Positions 33,196-45,008 of a stretch of 64,000 nt of DNA are shown piece by piece; within the stretch, counting starts at the first letter, position 1; every line of letters starts with the position of its first letter. The position numbers were made by a program, and so were the translations under genes. The notes under the pieces are model-generated. The model searched no databases and was not told where the DNA came from. It saw nothing but the letters and a program-made list of their open reading frames with translations. Source of the stretch: Tetrapyrgos nigripes (Eukaryota > Basidiomycota > Agaricomycetes > Agaricales > Campanellaceae); contig JAACJM010000224.1 in the NCBI GenBank assembly GCA_013368315.1, positions 1 to 64,000 of the forward strand. The letters run 5' to 3'.

Positions 33196-35271
33196 TGTCC
33201 TGCGTGAAGTGCAGAAGAAAAAATAGAATTTTAATAAAAATAAGTCTGTAAAACAGATGTCAAAGTGTATGGAGGTATACATCAACGATGCTTTGATTCT
33301 AGGGGGTTGCCTAAGGCTAGCAGAGAACAGACAGAGGAGCAAAATGATAGGATATGACTGGGAGCTCGCAGTGGGAAAAAATGATAATCTAACCACTTCA
33401 CCAAACAGCAATAATAAAAGGGCACTTACATGCCACTTGATAATCTTGATTAATGTCCAGACATGTGCCATGACCCGCTTCTTCACTGTTACCACCATGA
33501 CTCTCTCCCAATGTCTTCATCTCACTGCCAATGCTTCCCTTTGTTTCTCGTTCCAACATTGTCTGAGTCTTTACAATGTTTGCCTGTTATAGACCTTCTG
33601 CATATTCACCAGTGTGTTGACCATAGTGCACCTAAAAAGCAATCAAAAGTGTTGAGAGCTTGTTTCATTGCCAATTTTGTTGCTGAAAAGCGGGCTCTTG
33701 CTGAGAACTCATCTATTGTGACTTCGTCTGCCCATGAGTATCAAGCCAAGTGTCAAAATAATAGACCGTGAATTCAGTGAGGGCTTTTGTCGTCTTCTTG
33801 GCCAAAAGATTTTATATTTAATGGTTCAATCTGGGGCTGTCAAAGGCTTCAAACTTTGGCTAATGACCCCTGCTGCTGTTGATGTCATAGTCCATTCTTT
33901 TGACTCTCAATCATCTCAATTTTCTGGCTGAACTTGTAATTTCTATTCCAGTGGCTACCATAATGAAAAATGATTTAGTTGAATATTGTATTCAGACTGT
34001 AGGTTTTCAAGGAAAGTCCAACTCATTATCTGTTGTCCTTTCCCATTTTTTTAATCACTCAATTGAGAATGTTGTTCAGTTTGTCTGACAAGGATCTGGC
34101 TCAACTGTTTTTATTCTATAGGCCCAAAAGTTGTGTTTCTACGTTTGGGGATGAAGATCATGTAACTGTGGTTTAAAAAAATTTTGGCCAGTTTGTTTGG
34201 CACCATTGTTGACATTATTTTTGACCATCCAGAAGTTGATTCAGACTCTGGATGTGATCAAGAATCCTCAAAAAACGTAAATTTTGACCAGATTGATTTG
34301 TATTGACCACAGTTTTTGGAGGAAAGAGATTGATGGCCTGAGTTTGTCCCACAAATGAAGGTATTGAAACAAATTTGAATACCTTGGCCAATTCTCTTGA
34401 CATATATCAAGAATATCAAAATGTAACACAAGTGGGTATCAATTCCAATGATAAGGAGTTGAAATGAAAAGAGTGTCCATACCTTTCCATTTATCTTTGA
34501 TTGATCATGATAGATATGTAGACAAGAGAGAAAATGAAAGAGAAACAAGACACTGCTTCAAACAGAGTTGGGGACTGGCGTGTGAAATGCGCTGCTAGAA
34601 TGATGTACTTACATTGTATTGAGCATCAGTTGAAATGGCAGTGTTCGGGCACTTCGGAGTGCTGAGGTGGCATGTAAAAGTTAGAACCTGTGAGAACCTT
34701 TGGTACTGAATTGGGGGGTTGACATAAGTTAACTCAGCCTAAAGGGCCTCGTAATGACAAAGGCGTTAGTGCTAGTGCCCTCGTCATGTTTGGATAGAGG
34801 TGATTCGGGTGGAGGAACAGGATCATCTTTATCTCCCTCATCATCCCATCCACTTGGATTATGAGAACTATAGGCTCAAGGTTTAGAGGTGGTAAAAACC
34901 AAGTAAGGGGCCCCACCCATTGGTCGACTGGTTGATCTCGCAGCAGGAAAAATCTTCATGAGGTGGTCCTTATGAAGAGGAGTCTTAAACAATTTTAAAT
35001 TTATGTGAATGCAGATAGGCCAGTCCTTGAGCAACTTCGTCGAGCTGAAGAACAGATAATAAGTGTCACATATGCCAACATTAGCAGGAAATTACTGCAC
35101 AACCATTGGTGCCCATCTGCTCTGCTGCATCTTCTGTCTTCAAGCCAGGTACAGAAGTGAAATTACGAGGCTGAAGAATGAGGCTGAGTTGTTTACACTG
35201 CATTTCTGGAGGTGGCTATGTCAATTACATCTTGATTTCTCCCATCCGTTACAATGATGTTGACTCGTACC
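33196..35271. other. No gene recognised
   Basis: Open frames at 33463-33771 and 33734-33931 follow each other on the plus strand and read like broken coding DNA (KVLRACFIANFVAEKRALAE), but I cannot assign a family. The rest is AT-rich and featureless up to the LTR. Confidence 0.35.
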
Positions 35272-36240
35272 TGTTATGATGTTACCAATAACACGACGCG
35301 CATTGAAAGAAGGAACAGGTGACCCTGAAGACAAGAGACAGCCTTAAGGGGTAACACAGCCTGGTATGAAACTGAAAGTGACTCGATGTGGTCAGGACAA
35401 CTGCAATCAAAGCATCAAGATGCCTTCAGGACCTGAAAATGAATGGACAATACTATAAAAGGCTATAAGGAGCGGATTTAAAGAAGCACTTACGGTCTCA
35501 CGAGCCATATGTAGATTAGAACAAGTATACAGCAATCAAAGCATCAAGATGCCTTGGGACCCGAAAATGAATGGACAATACTATAAAAGGCTATAAGGAG
35601 CGATTTAAAGAAGCACTTACAGTCTCACGAGCCCATATGTAGATTAGAACAAGTATACACATGTGATGGGATAATGATGAGAAGGTACTTATCAACATGA
35701 AGGATATTTGGAGATGAGGAGGGAGTCAGAGTGAGTCATAATGAGTCAGGAAGAGTCATAAGGCTGTGTTGAGGCAGTATCAGAGTGGTCTAGATGCCCT
35801 ATTATATATTTCTTCATGCATAAAAGCTGGCTGGAGACTCAAATGTCCCCAGTCTGCTATTTTGTGTAACCCTACATACAATTGAATACAACTATATTGA
35901 ATCTATCTACTTATCTCTCGTACCTGCCGTTGACTCTATTAACTGCAATCACCCGACGTAAGTATCACTTAACTGTCTGCCGTTGAACCCTTCAACTGTG
36001 ATTGGACCTTTCGACATCTGCCATCAACTGTATTGACTGCAACTAAGTTGTTTCATCCCATCCATTAATCAACTCTGACAATCCCCCTTATCAGCCACAC
36101 GCACTTATTCACTAATGCGTCACTCCTATTCACATACATACCCATTGAGCTGCATAACGGTCTCTAGTTACTTGGACATAAGTACATATATCATTTGTAT
36201 TAGCTACTTAATAATACAAATTCTTGTACGCGTCCTAACA
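35272..36240 (+). repeat. 5' long terminal repeat of a Ty3-like retrotransposon (969 bp)
   Basis: Starts TGTTATGATGTTACC and ends CGTCCTAACA, so the ends are TG...CA within a 5-bp inverted TGTTA/TAACA. The gag ATG lies 31 bp after its end. The first ~546 bp reappear in inverted orientation at 40152-40563, which confirms the left boundary at 35272. It contains a 129-bp internal tandem duplication. The bases flanking on the left (GTACC) do not match those next to the inverted copy (TTGAG). Confidence 0.8.
35403..35660 (+). repeat. 129-bp tandem duplication inside the LTR
   Basis: GCAATCAAAGCATCAAGATG starts at 35403 and again at 35532. Both units run through CTATAAAAGGCTATAAGGAG to ACAAGTATAC. 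The inverted LTR fragment at 40152-40563 carries a single unit. Confidence 0.9.
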
Positions 36241-36270
36241 TAATAGCAGACTAACTACCGTCTACCAGCA

Positions 36271-39200
36271 ATGGCGACACATACTCAAACTAAAACCGAA
36301 ACTATAACAGACCAATTTCCAAACCAACAACCAGAGAATGCCAGAATTCCCCCAACTCCCTTCCATACCCATATACCTGGAGAAGGGTGGACCGATACCC
36401 CAACGTGTAACCTGCATCAACCATATCAAGCTTGGAGCATGCCTGGCCAAGCCCTGGAAACAACCCCCACCTCCCTTGGAGCCACGCGGATACCACCAGC
36501 AAGAACATTGAGTTCAAACAGCGAAGGGGAAAGATCAACGGATAGACCCCTGAGTGAATCAGGTTTTCCCACGATAGGGAGAAATCGTAGGACTCACTGG
36601 GTACAACCTCCACCTGAACCACACATCAATCCAATCGATCGACACATAGTGTTACAAAATCATCCAGATGTTGAGCAAATGACTCTGGATGCACAAATAC
36701 GTATGGCAAGACGGGGATTGGGATCAACCTCTTCTAGTGTGAGAGGTCCTATGCGAATCCCTCCAACAATAATGGAAGAAATTCGACAAGTGGAGGAAGA
36801 GGGAGATGCTGGAGACAGGTCCACTTATCAGGAGCCTAGGGTCGAAGGAGAAATGCAGAGAATTCATCAGGTTATTCCCCCACAGTAGTACCTCTCAAAG
36901 GAGAATCCTTCCGAGTCATAGAGGAGGAGAGAACACCAGAAGGATCCTTAAGAGATAGGGATATGCATGAAGCCCCCGAGGAACAGGAGATAAGAACACC
37001 CTCCAATAATTCACCCATACCTGCTCAAAGAGACTCAATAGTACACATACCCCCACTCGCAACACTTTTTCCGACTAGAGCTATTAGTGGACAATCAGGC
37101 AATATCCCAGTACCTTTACACCAACACGTACCAATAAGTATGCCCATTACTCAAATGCCGCAACCACGCTATGTTACCACACCACAACCAATTGATCCAC
37201 GACCTTATTCCCTGCAATATCAATCGATTATGGGCAGTGCCTGGACCAACAGACAATCTCCAAGACAATCATGCCCAACAGGTTCTTCATTAGCAGGAAG
37301 AACTTCATTTAGAGCACCTAGCATGTGGAGCCATGGCTCTGCCACAACAGCGGTAGAACGACAACTTCACCAACCTCCAAGGCCACTCGGATCAAGCCCA
37401 GCCAACTCAAATGTGACGCCACCACAGTTTAGACGGGCAATGGATATTGTTGAAGACTTAGCTGTGAGATGTCGAAGATTCGCAAGGGACATAGGAGTAG
37501 TGGGGACCACAGGATGGGGAAATGATGAAGCTATCCAATATGTCCGAAGATTGGTAGCATCAGAAGGGTCTTGACCAGGATACATAGAGGTATTATTACA
37601 AAGCAGTCAATTCTCAGGGCCATTGGAGCAATTATTCAGAGAATGTACAGATCCCCTTATTATAGATCTAATTCCCTATGTACCAGGACCCCAAAATCCT
37701 AGTAATGGAGAGGAGGACCGACCACTTACTGAGGCAGAGACTCGTGAGATAGAGTTGCGATCCTCACACAGATCCTCACCACTTGATATATCAGATCTGG
37801 CCCCAGCCAGCACTAGTGAAGCAATCAGGGAAGGAGCTCAGCGTTATACTGAGCTAATGGGAGGACAGGTAAGTGAAGGAAGGATGATGAGGGAACTTCG
37901 GAATGTTCTAGTCGATGCAGGACCATCCCGAAGCGCTTCAAGAACAAACACCAGAAATTCAAGACCTACAAGTCGGATACATACCCTGAGACCAGTAAAC
38001 CCAGTACTTAGGAGTACCCCCACCAGTCAGGCCACTGGATCGGAATATATTAAACGGAAAAATACTACAGATGTACCGCGATATATACCACCTGCACAAA
38101 GACACCCGGAATCCACTTCAAGGATTCAGTTGAATCGGGATAGTATGCCCAATATGAATCCTACAGTTCGAATCAGAAATGAAGTAGAGCATGTACCCTC
38201 CTATGAAATCACACCTATGGCCAACTGATTGCAACCAGGAGAAGTTCGTAACACGGGATATAGATATACACCTGGTATTCCTCAAGGTCGGAGGACCACT
38301 AGGGCTTTTGGTGAAATATGGAGGAGAAATCGAGAAGGACGGGAGGAAAGACCTACAGCCTGGGTGGAAACCGTTATAGATGAAGAAGAAATAGAAGAAC
38401 ACGAACCAGAAATGGAAGCAGTCAAAAAACCCTTACAGACACCACCACCTTCAAATACACCAAGTACACCTAGGATACTGGCAAAAGATAAAGGTAAGCA
38501 ACCCATAAGGAATACTAATCCCCTTTTTTCCACAGGACCACGAGATATTCCCCCACACCAGACTACCCATGAAAACCAAGAATCCCAGGAGTCGAGAACC
38601 GCAACAGATAAAATATCAGTAGTAGGTCACGAATTGGGCTTGAAAACCTTGTGACAGCAACCAGCTTTTCTGGACATATCTGAATTTAACTGCGACCAGG
38701 AATTGCCCTTGACATCTAGGAATTATACCTCCCAATCGCAACAAAGTGGACCACCAACACCCCCTCCACCCTTGCAACCACCAATTCGATCCCCTACTCC
38801 ATCCAACACATCGACCTCAGGAAAAACATACCATACTGTGTAAAGTGGATGGCCACCTAGTCCAGATGATCCTCAAGGATCCAGGGGGAAAAGAGGACCA
38901 TGCGGGCATAGAGGGCATAGGGGTCCACCAGGCCCACCAGGCCCACCAGGACCAGATGGAAATCCAGGACCAGATGGAAATAGAGGACCCCAGGGAGAGG
39001 CAGGAGGAAACAGAGGGGATGCAGAGGAACGACGAAGGAGAGATGCCCTAGCAAGAGAAGCAAAGCTTGAAATTAGAAAGCTGGATCCTTTTGATGGAAG
39101 TAATAGGGCTTTGTGGAGGACCTTTGTTAGTGATTGTATAAGGATGTTCACTGCTAAACCCACCTTATATGAAGCTGAGGACTCAAGAGTTACTTTTTCT

Positions 39201-40152
39201 TCTTCCTACCTTACAGGAGCAGCAGCAAGATACTATCAGAATTTGGTAGAGAGGGAGCTTATGGAAGGAATATACTTAGGAGCCCTACACAATTGGCAAG
39301 TGTTCGTGGAAACATTCGGATGATTATTTGGAGTCCATGATGAACAGTTGTACTCCCAAGCAGTGTTAGATAAGGTACTGCAAAAAGCAGACGAAACATT
39401 TGCTGACTTCTTGGTACGATTTGAGGATGCTTCTCTTCTTACGCAATATAACAAACCAGCACTGAGGTGGCGATTATTACTGCAGATACGCAGAGACTTG
39501 AGAAATCGCCTCACCTTGATGGGAGGAATTCCTCAAGATTTTAACACAGTAGTGAACCGACTGTTAGACCTAGATGCAGCTCGGGAAGCCTTCAACGAAG
39601 CAGGGTTAGCGACAAATAATTATGCTAATCCCACCTATGTACCGGATGCAGCACCTCCAGTGAGACCTCGTGCCACTCAGCAGAACGCCCAAGCTGGGCC
39701 AGGACCAACCACACAAACAAATCGAAATCGATCCCGCGCAAACCAAAACCAAAATCCAGTAACAGGTCGTGCAGCCCAACCTCAAACTCCTGAAAATCGA
39801 CCCTTTATTAAACTAACCCGAGAGGAACAAGATAGACGAATGAAGAATGGATTATGCATTCGATGTGGGGCATCAGGACACTTTGGAAGAGATTGTCCCC
39901 CTGAAAATGACCCTGTACGAACAGAAGAGGCAACACTAAGAGCAGGTGTGATAGTCGAGGAAGGGGAAATGGAAATTTATTATGGGTATGACGAGGATGA
40001 CAATATTCATGAATTAGATAAGGAAGAAGAAGACCAGGGAAACGAGGAAGGGGCTCAGGACAAGTTATTAGGAATGGACTGAGCCCTTCCAAACCGATAC
40101 ACCTACGGGCGACAGTGATACCAGAAAAGGAATTAGAAAAATTACATACTCA
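36271..40152 (+). pseudogene. Ty3-like retrotransposon gag (collagen-like plus zinc knuckle) and start of pol
   Basis: Gag packages the element RNA. From ATG 36271 (MATHTQTKTETITD) a Pro/Gln-rich N-terminal part runs to 36888, after which the frame changes before 36963. It then continues in one frame to 40082, interrupted by TGA at 37572, 38226, 38652 and 39321. A Gly-X-Y collagen-like stretch (about 38870-39000, [16 protein letters not shown]) precedes the retrotransposon gag domain ([17 protein letters not shown], then YYQNLVE and the ADETFADFLVRFEDASLL block). A CCHC zinc knuckle follows (CIRCGASGHFGRDC, about 39856-39900), with an acidic tail. At 39321 TGA stands between FG and LFG where Arg fits, so CGA to TGA is likely. 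After the gag stop the first pol codons (LRATVIPEKELEKLHTQIY) run into the inverted LTR; protease, RT and integrase are absent. Confidence 0.85.
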
Positions 40153-40563
40153 AATATATAATAGGGCATCTAGACCACTCTGATACTGCCTCAACACAGC
40201 CTCATGACTCTTCCTGACTCATTATGACTCACTCTGACTCCCTCCTCATCTCCAAATATCCTTCATGTTGATAAGTACCTTCTCATCATTATCCCATCAC
40301 ATGTGTATACTTGTTCTAATCTACATACAGGCTCGTGAGACTGTAAGTGCTTCTTTAAATCCGCTCCTTATAGCCTTTTATAGTATTGTCCATTCATTTC
40401 GGGTCCCAAAGGCATCTTGATGCTTTGATTGCGGTTGTCCTGACCACATTGAGTCACTTTCAGTTTCGTACCAGGCTGTGTTACCCCTTAAGGCTGTCCC
40501 TTGTCTTCAGGGTCACCTGTTCCTTCTTTCAACGCGCGTCACGTTATTGGTAACATCATAACA
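40152..40563 (-). repeat. Inverted, truncated LTR fragment
   Basis: The reverse complement starts TGTTATGATGTTACC at 40563 and follows the 35272 LTR for about 540 LTR positions, minus one unit of the 129-bp duplication. It stops at ATATATTT near 40152, where it joins pol sequence of the plus-strand element. At 40563/40564 it is inserted inside the tyrosine recombinase frame of the DIRS-like element. Confidence 0.85.
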
Positions 40564-41216
40564 TTGAGTTCATCGCAGTATTGTGTAAATCAGGTTAGAC
40601 CGGCAGCATAGGTTTCTTTGGTGACATCGACAGTAGAACCAGCTATGGCCTTTTCTGCAGATGAGATGACCCTTTGGGGAAACATGGATGAATGTATCTC
40701 CTTCTGTTGTAGTGAGAAGGGAGTCTCCCAGTCTGTGATCCGATGCTTCGCAAGGACAGGTGGCCGTAGATCCGAAGGTTTGATTTTGTTGGCTTTACGG
40801 GTAGGGTGGGTAGAAAGGTGGTTGGGATCAACTGGAGAACGGATGGCAGTATGGATAGAGATGATAGGCACATCAGGTACATGAACAGTAGAGGTGATGG
40901 TTGAGGCAATGGGTGTAGAGGTAGATGTGGGAAGAGTTGAAGAGGAAGCTATGGGGGCTTCAGGTATAGAATTAGAGCGCGGCGCCCTTTTCAAGGGGTT
41001 GCGGTGTAAAATCTGCAGTGAAAGAGATTGTTAACAACATGTCAACACCTGGGAGGTAGAGTCACATACAGTAGAAAAGACTGAATCTGTGTTAGTATTC
41101 GGACATTTAGAGGAATGGAGAGGATTTCGGAATAATGAGGTGTGCGGTGCCACATCATCCTGGACATCGCTAGGACCTGACGATGACTGAGAATGTTTGA
41201 ATGGGTTTTTAAACAT
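40564..41216 (-). pseudogene. DIRS-like tyrosine recombinase, N-terminal part only
   Basis: The family integrates the circular DNA copy of the element. ATG at 41216 (MFKNPFKHSQSSSG) overlaps the RT stop (TAA, 41209-41211). After an intron (donor GTATGT near 41070, acceptor CTGCAG near 41013) the frame reads ILHRNPLKRAPRSNSIPEAP. A Ser/Thr/Pro linker follows, then the SAM-like core-binding start VTKETYAAGLT, TGA at 40592-40590, and FTQYCDELN. In this family a basic or hydrophobic residue is expected at the stop position, so CGA to TGA is likely. The catalytic R-HxR-Y part is missing because the LTR fragment begins at 40563. Confidence 0.75.
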
Positions 41217-43527
41217 AAGTTAGGAATGGTCTCAACTCCTCAGGTATAACAAACGAGAGAAGGAGCTTCATGGAAAGAGATAAGTCACCCAATTCTCCGT
41301 GCGAGATAGGGTCAGCAGGGTTTTTGGCAGATGCAACGTATTGCAGGGTAATAGACATATGTAGGGGAAGAATGATGTCATAAATCTGACGGATAGAGTG
41401 GTTGATCCAGGCGTTAGGGCTATGACCTTTCTTGACAGCACCAATAGTCCCTTGGTTATCAGAGTGCACCAGGAGGTTGACATTCTGGTAGCCAAAACCT
41501 TCAATGAAGTAGAGGAGGAGCTCTACTGCTATCGTCTCCAGGTAGCATATGTCCCTGCCTGGACACATCTCCTTCCAGTTGGGATGTAGCTGAAAGGCAG
41601 CCCATTGTTTCCCGATGATAACTCCAATGCCCCAAGATGTACTAGCATTAACGTAAAGGTATAGGTCCTTCGCTTTGGTTCTCGGCAGTAGTGTACAAGG
41701 TGAGCAAGGAGTTGAGAGCACTTCGAGCCACCACTCAACATCTTTAACCACACGAGTAGGGGTACTAAGACATCGGTGGTAGCTTCCCTTGAAAAGGGTG
41801 GCAAAGTTGGAGAGGGATGGTAGGCGGGAGCGTCCTTGGACGTAAACGAAGGTGCAATGGCAGAGAATACCATGTACCTTCTCGATTGGCTTGAGATCAC
41901 AGAGCTGGCCTTTGTATGCAAAGAGGAAATGATCAAGATGGTAAACGTACTTCAGACGTTTCATCTCTGGTAGCCAGACCAGCTGCTGAGGTAGATCCCA
42001 CTGCAGGCCGATGAAGGTGGTGATGAAGACAAATTCTGCGTCGCCTTTGTCCTCTGCAGAATGCCAAGGGATCCCAAGATGCTCTATCAACTCCAGCATG
42101 CGTTCCTTGTCATATGAGTAGGTTGGGGGAGAACCACCGACAGGTGTACATAGAATCTTGAAATCGTCTTCACAATGTTTGATTGGACTGACACCCTTCG
42201 CAGTCCAGATTGCAAGGGTGGAGTTGGCAATCATGCCCGCAATACTACTGGCAGATGCACAGCCAAATGGGACACAGTGGTCAACGTAGAACTTGCCATT
42301 AACATGGACAACGAGGAAGGGTTTATGGTGGGAAAGAGCTGGGCAGGTACGATGGAATTTCTTGATATCCAAAGCACATGCTTGGGTATCTTCTGGGGCA
42401 GACGCAATCTGCAGACAAGTATAACCAGGTGTCCCATAGATATAGAGGTAGAAGGTCGAATAACGGCATAGAAGAGAAAACAGCACAGCTTTGCACCTTA
42501 GAAGTAGAGGTAGTAGAAGTAGAAAGAATGTAGGATGGTGAAGCACCCTGTAGAATGGCACGCTGTTGCGTTGTAGAAGTAGAAAGGTGTTAAACACCGT
42601 AGAACAAACGCCGTTGCGTTGTAGAAGTAGAAAGGTGTTAAACACCGTAGGATAAACGCCGTCGCGTAGTAGAAGTAGAGTGGTGTGGTACACCGTAGAA
42701 GAGGATGCTGTCGCATCATAGAAGGTATAAGGAAAAAAAGAAACTCACCAAATCTGTGACTGTGACCGGAAATCTCCCTTACTGATATACGAGTTGATAG
42801 AAGGTTGACCCTTGACCTCCTTGGACAGGTTCCGGCAAACTCGATACTTCATCGGCAGTCTCAGTCCTTGTTCCGACTCAGCAACGATCAGAGGAGAGGC
42901 GACGAAATGGCCCTTCATGATCTTCTTCATAGTGGACATAGGAAAGGGACCCGAGAAACGACCCGCTGCAACTTCGCCATCAATATACTCTTCAACCACC
43001 CATGGACCTTCCCCTACATTGCAAGAGTTGTGGTTGGGCATGACGATGGTTGTTTTGAGTGTTGGTAAACGTCCGATAGTGAAGCCCTGATGGAGGTTTC
43101 GTACCAGATGGGGAAAGGTGTTGGTAAGACCATAAGTAGAGAGGTCTAGTTCAAAAGCGTCAGCATTGTAGGGAGTGACAATGCATTCGTAGATCTCAGT
43201 ATGGGTAGGATTGGCTTTGGGATGGGTATGACATTCATGGACAAAAGGGTAGAGGTCGGTGTATATGAGAGGATTGGGTGTTGAGGCAGCAAGAGTGTAG
43301 GCAGAAAGACGGTCCTTAGAGAGGGTATCGTCACCCATAATGATATCCTGGGACGGTGAGAGAGTGGTGTTAGTTTGAGGACCGGTGTCCTCCTCCACAC
43401 TTGCCTGAGAAAGCGTTGATACGCCGTACAAATTCGCGGTAAATAACCCAAAACTAGTGCTAATACATGTCTGAGATACTCTTAAATGGATAATAAGGAC
43501 TAGAGTGAGTCCCGAACTGCTAGTCAA
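41209..43527 (-). pseudogene. DIRS-like reverse transcriptase/RNase H
   Basis: The N-terminal part (43527-42745) carries the block VVEEYIDGEVAAGRFSGPF, GHFVASPL and YRVCRNLSKEV...INSYISKGDF, typical of DIRS RTs. After an intron-like gap of about 300 bp come ALDIKKFHRTCP, VDHCVPFGCASA, and the catalytic box as HCEDDF, where Y/F-x-DD is usual. The thumb and RNase H follow: LYVNASTSWGIG (the first acidic residue is Asn), LETIAVELL and VHSDNQGTIGA, ending NPADPISHGE and TAA at 41209. The Asp to Asn change at the first RNase H position should abolish that activity. The left donor GTGAGT is at 42748, but a phase-compatible acceptor was not found, so the intron may itself be damaged. The N-terminal start is unknown; 43527 is only a TTG. 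Confidence 0.8.
42470..42720. repeat. 48-bp minisatellite in the DIRS RT intron
   Basis: The unit TTGTAGAAGTAGAAAGGTGT plus TAAACACCGTAG and 16 more bases starts at 42571 and 42619, and a variant starts at about 42667. Degenerate units flank these on both sides. Each unit carries GGTGTT-A-AACACC, a 6-bp hairpin. Confidence 0.85.
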
Positions 43528-45008
43528 AGTACTAGGAATTAGGTGTATAACCTAAGGGATGTTAATGGGCAATACTTGCGGATAAGAATAAGACTTGTTC
43601 AAAGTATTATAACAGATACATACTAGGGGATACAGCTATAGTAGCAGACCCACCTAACTACAAAGTCTACAAAGACTTAACAAACCTGCTAGTACAACTC
43701 AAGGGATAGAGAAGGAGGAGAAACGCCCCTATTCACGGTTACGCATTGGCATTACAAACCCAGATCAAAGGCTTAGACCGCTAGATCCGAAAGGACACGT
43801 CATCATCGGACAATTCAGATATTCAGGATTCTAACCCAGATGTATACAAACTTGCGGTGCATATCTACAGATGGTTAAGATAGAAAAGTGGTGCAATAGT
43901 TATATCAATAGAAAGCTAGAATCCATAGCTTTCAGATGGTACCCAAGGGATGGACTAGCGGCAACGATACTAAGTATCTAAAAGTGTTGCGAAGTCACAA
44001 ACATAAGGAGATCCAAATCAGCGGGATTACTGATTCAGGCATAAGTATTACCAAAAGCAGTACTTACCGGAGATCACTACGGTTTAGCGTCTTAAAGATG
44101 AGTACGGTACTATCCTTTGGTATACTACACTAGTTTGAAGGCTTAAGCATTACTATTGAAGAGCTGGACTCGGATTAGCGGTGTACAAATTTAACTAGCG
44201 GTGTAAAGGGATAGGTGTACATTCAATACTATAAGGACGAGAGGCAAAGACTAGATAAGAGAACGACCCTAACCCAGAGGATTAGCAGTATTCCAAAGTA
44301 TAGTCATAAGTGGAGCTATCTGAGTCAGGTAGGCTACAGCCGCCAGTACCAGGGAGTACCCTACTAGTAAAGAGAGTGGAGCAAGGGACAGAGAAATCCC
44401 TACTACGAAAATTAGATAATATTCAAGTTTCCTGTATACCCTAATTAGAAGGTACCTACTAGATCCAGTAGTTACTACGCTCACAGACTAGCGGTTAGAG
44501 TAGATTTTCTGTTTTCATTGATATATTTTAGCGGACATTGAAAAGAAATGTAAAACTGTATAGTTGTAGCTACAAGTAGTATAAAAAGACCAGGTATTAC
44601 TAGTAGCTACCCAAGCAACAGACTGTAGAGTATCAGGATTCTCCCTATCTAGCGGTAGAGACTGTGAAACACAGACAAGAGCTTCTAAACAAACTTATCA
44701 TACTCGCGTGGAGTCTAAACATACAAGTGTTGGTCAAATTAGTGTTGAATATATTTGTTGGTTGTTTTTGTGTTTATAACTTGTGTCCTCGAGACTTGGA
44801 AACTGTGTCTAAGGCATTGGCGCCTTCAAATAGAATTGAACTGGTTGAACTGATATTGTGTGTGTGCCTTTGTGCAAACCTTTACAAAAATTCCCCAAAA
44901 GATCTCCAAACTGTGGACTAAATTGAAGAGTATTCTACTTACTAGATACACTCGCAAAACAAATCGTATAGGTTTTTCTGGTTGTGTTCTGTGTGCTAAG
45001 AGCACTTA
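43528..45008. other. DIRS-like element spacer rich in TAGCGG
   Basis: About 1.5 kb without coding similarity between the gag-like ORF and the RT. TAGCGG occurs six times on the plus strand within 700 bp (43956, 44176, 44196, 44489, 44529 and 44650). It may contain introns or a non-coding functional region of the element. Confidence 0.5.

Noticed and set aside
35267..40568. Target-site duplication for the LTR element
   Set aside because: GTACC on the left and TTGAG on the right do not match.
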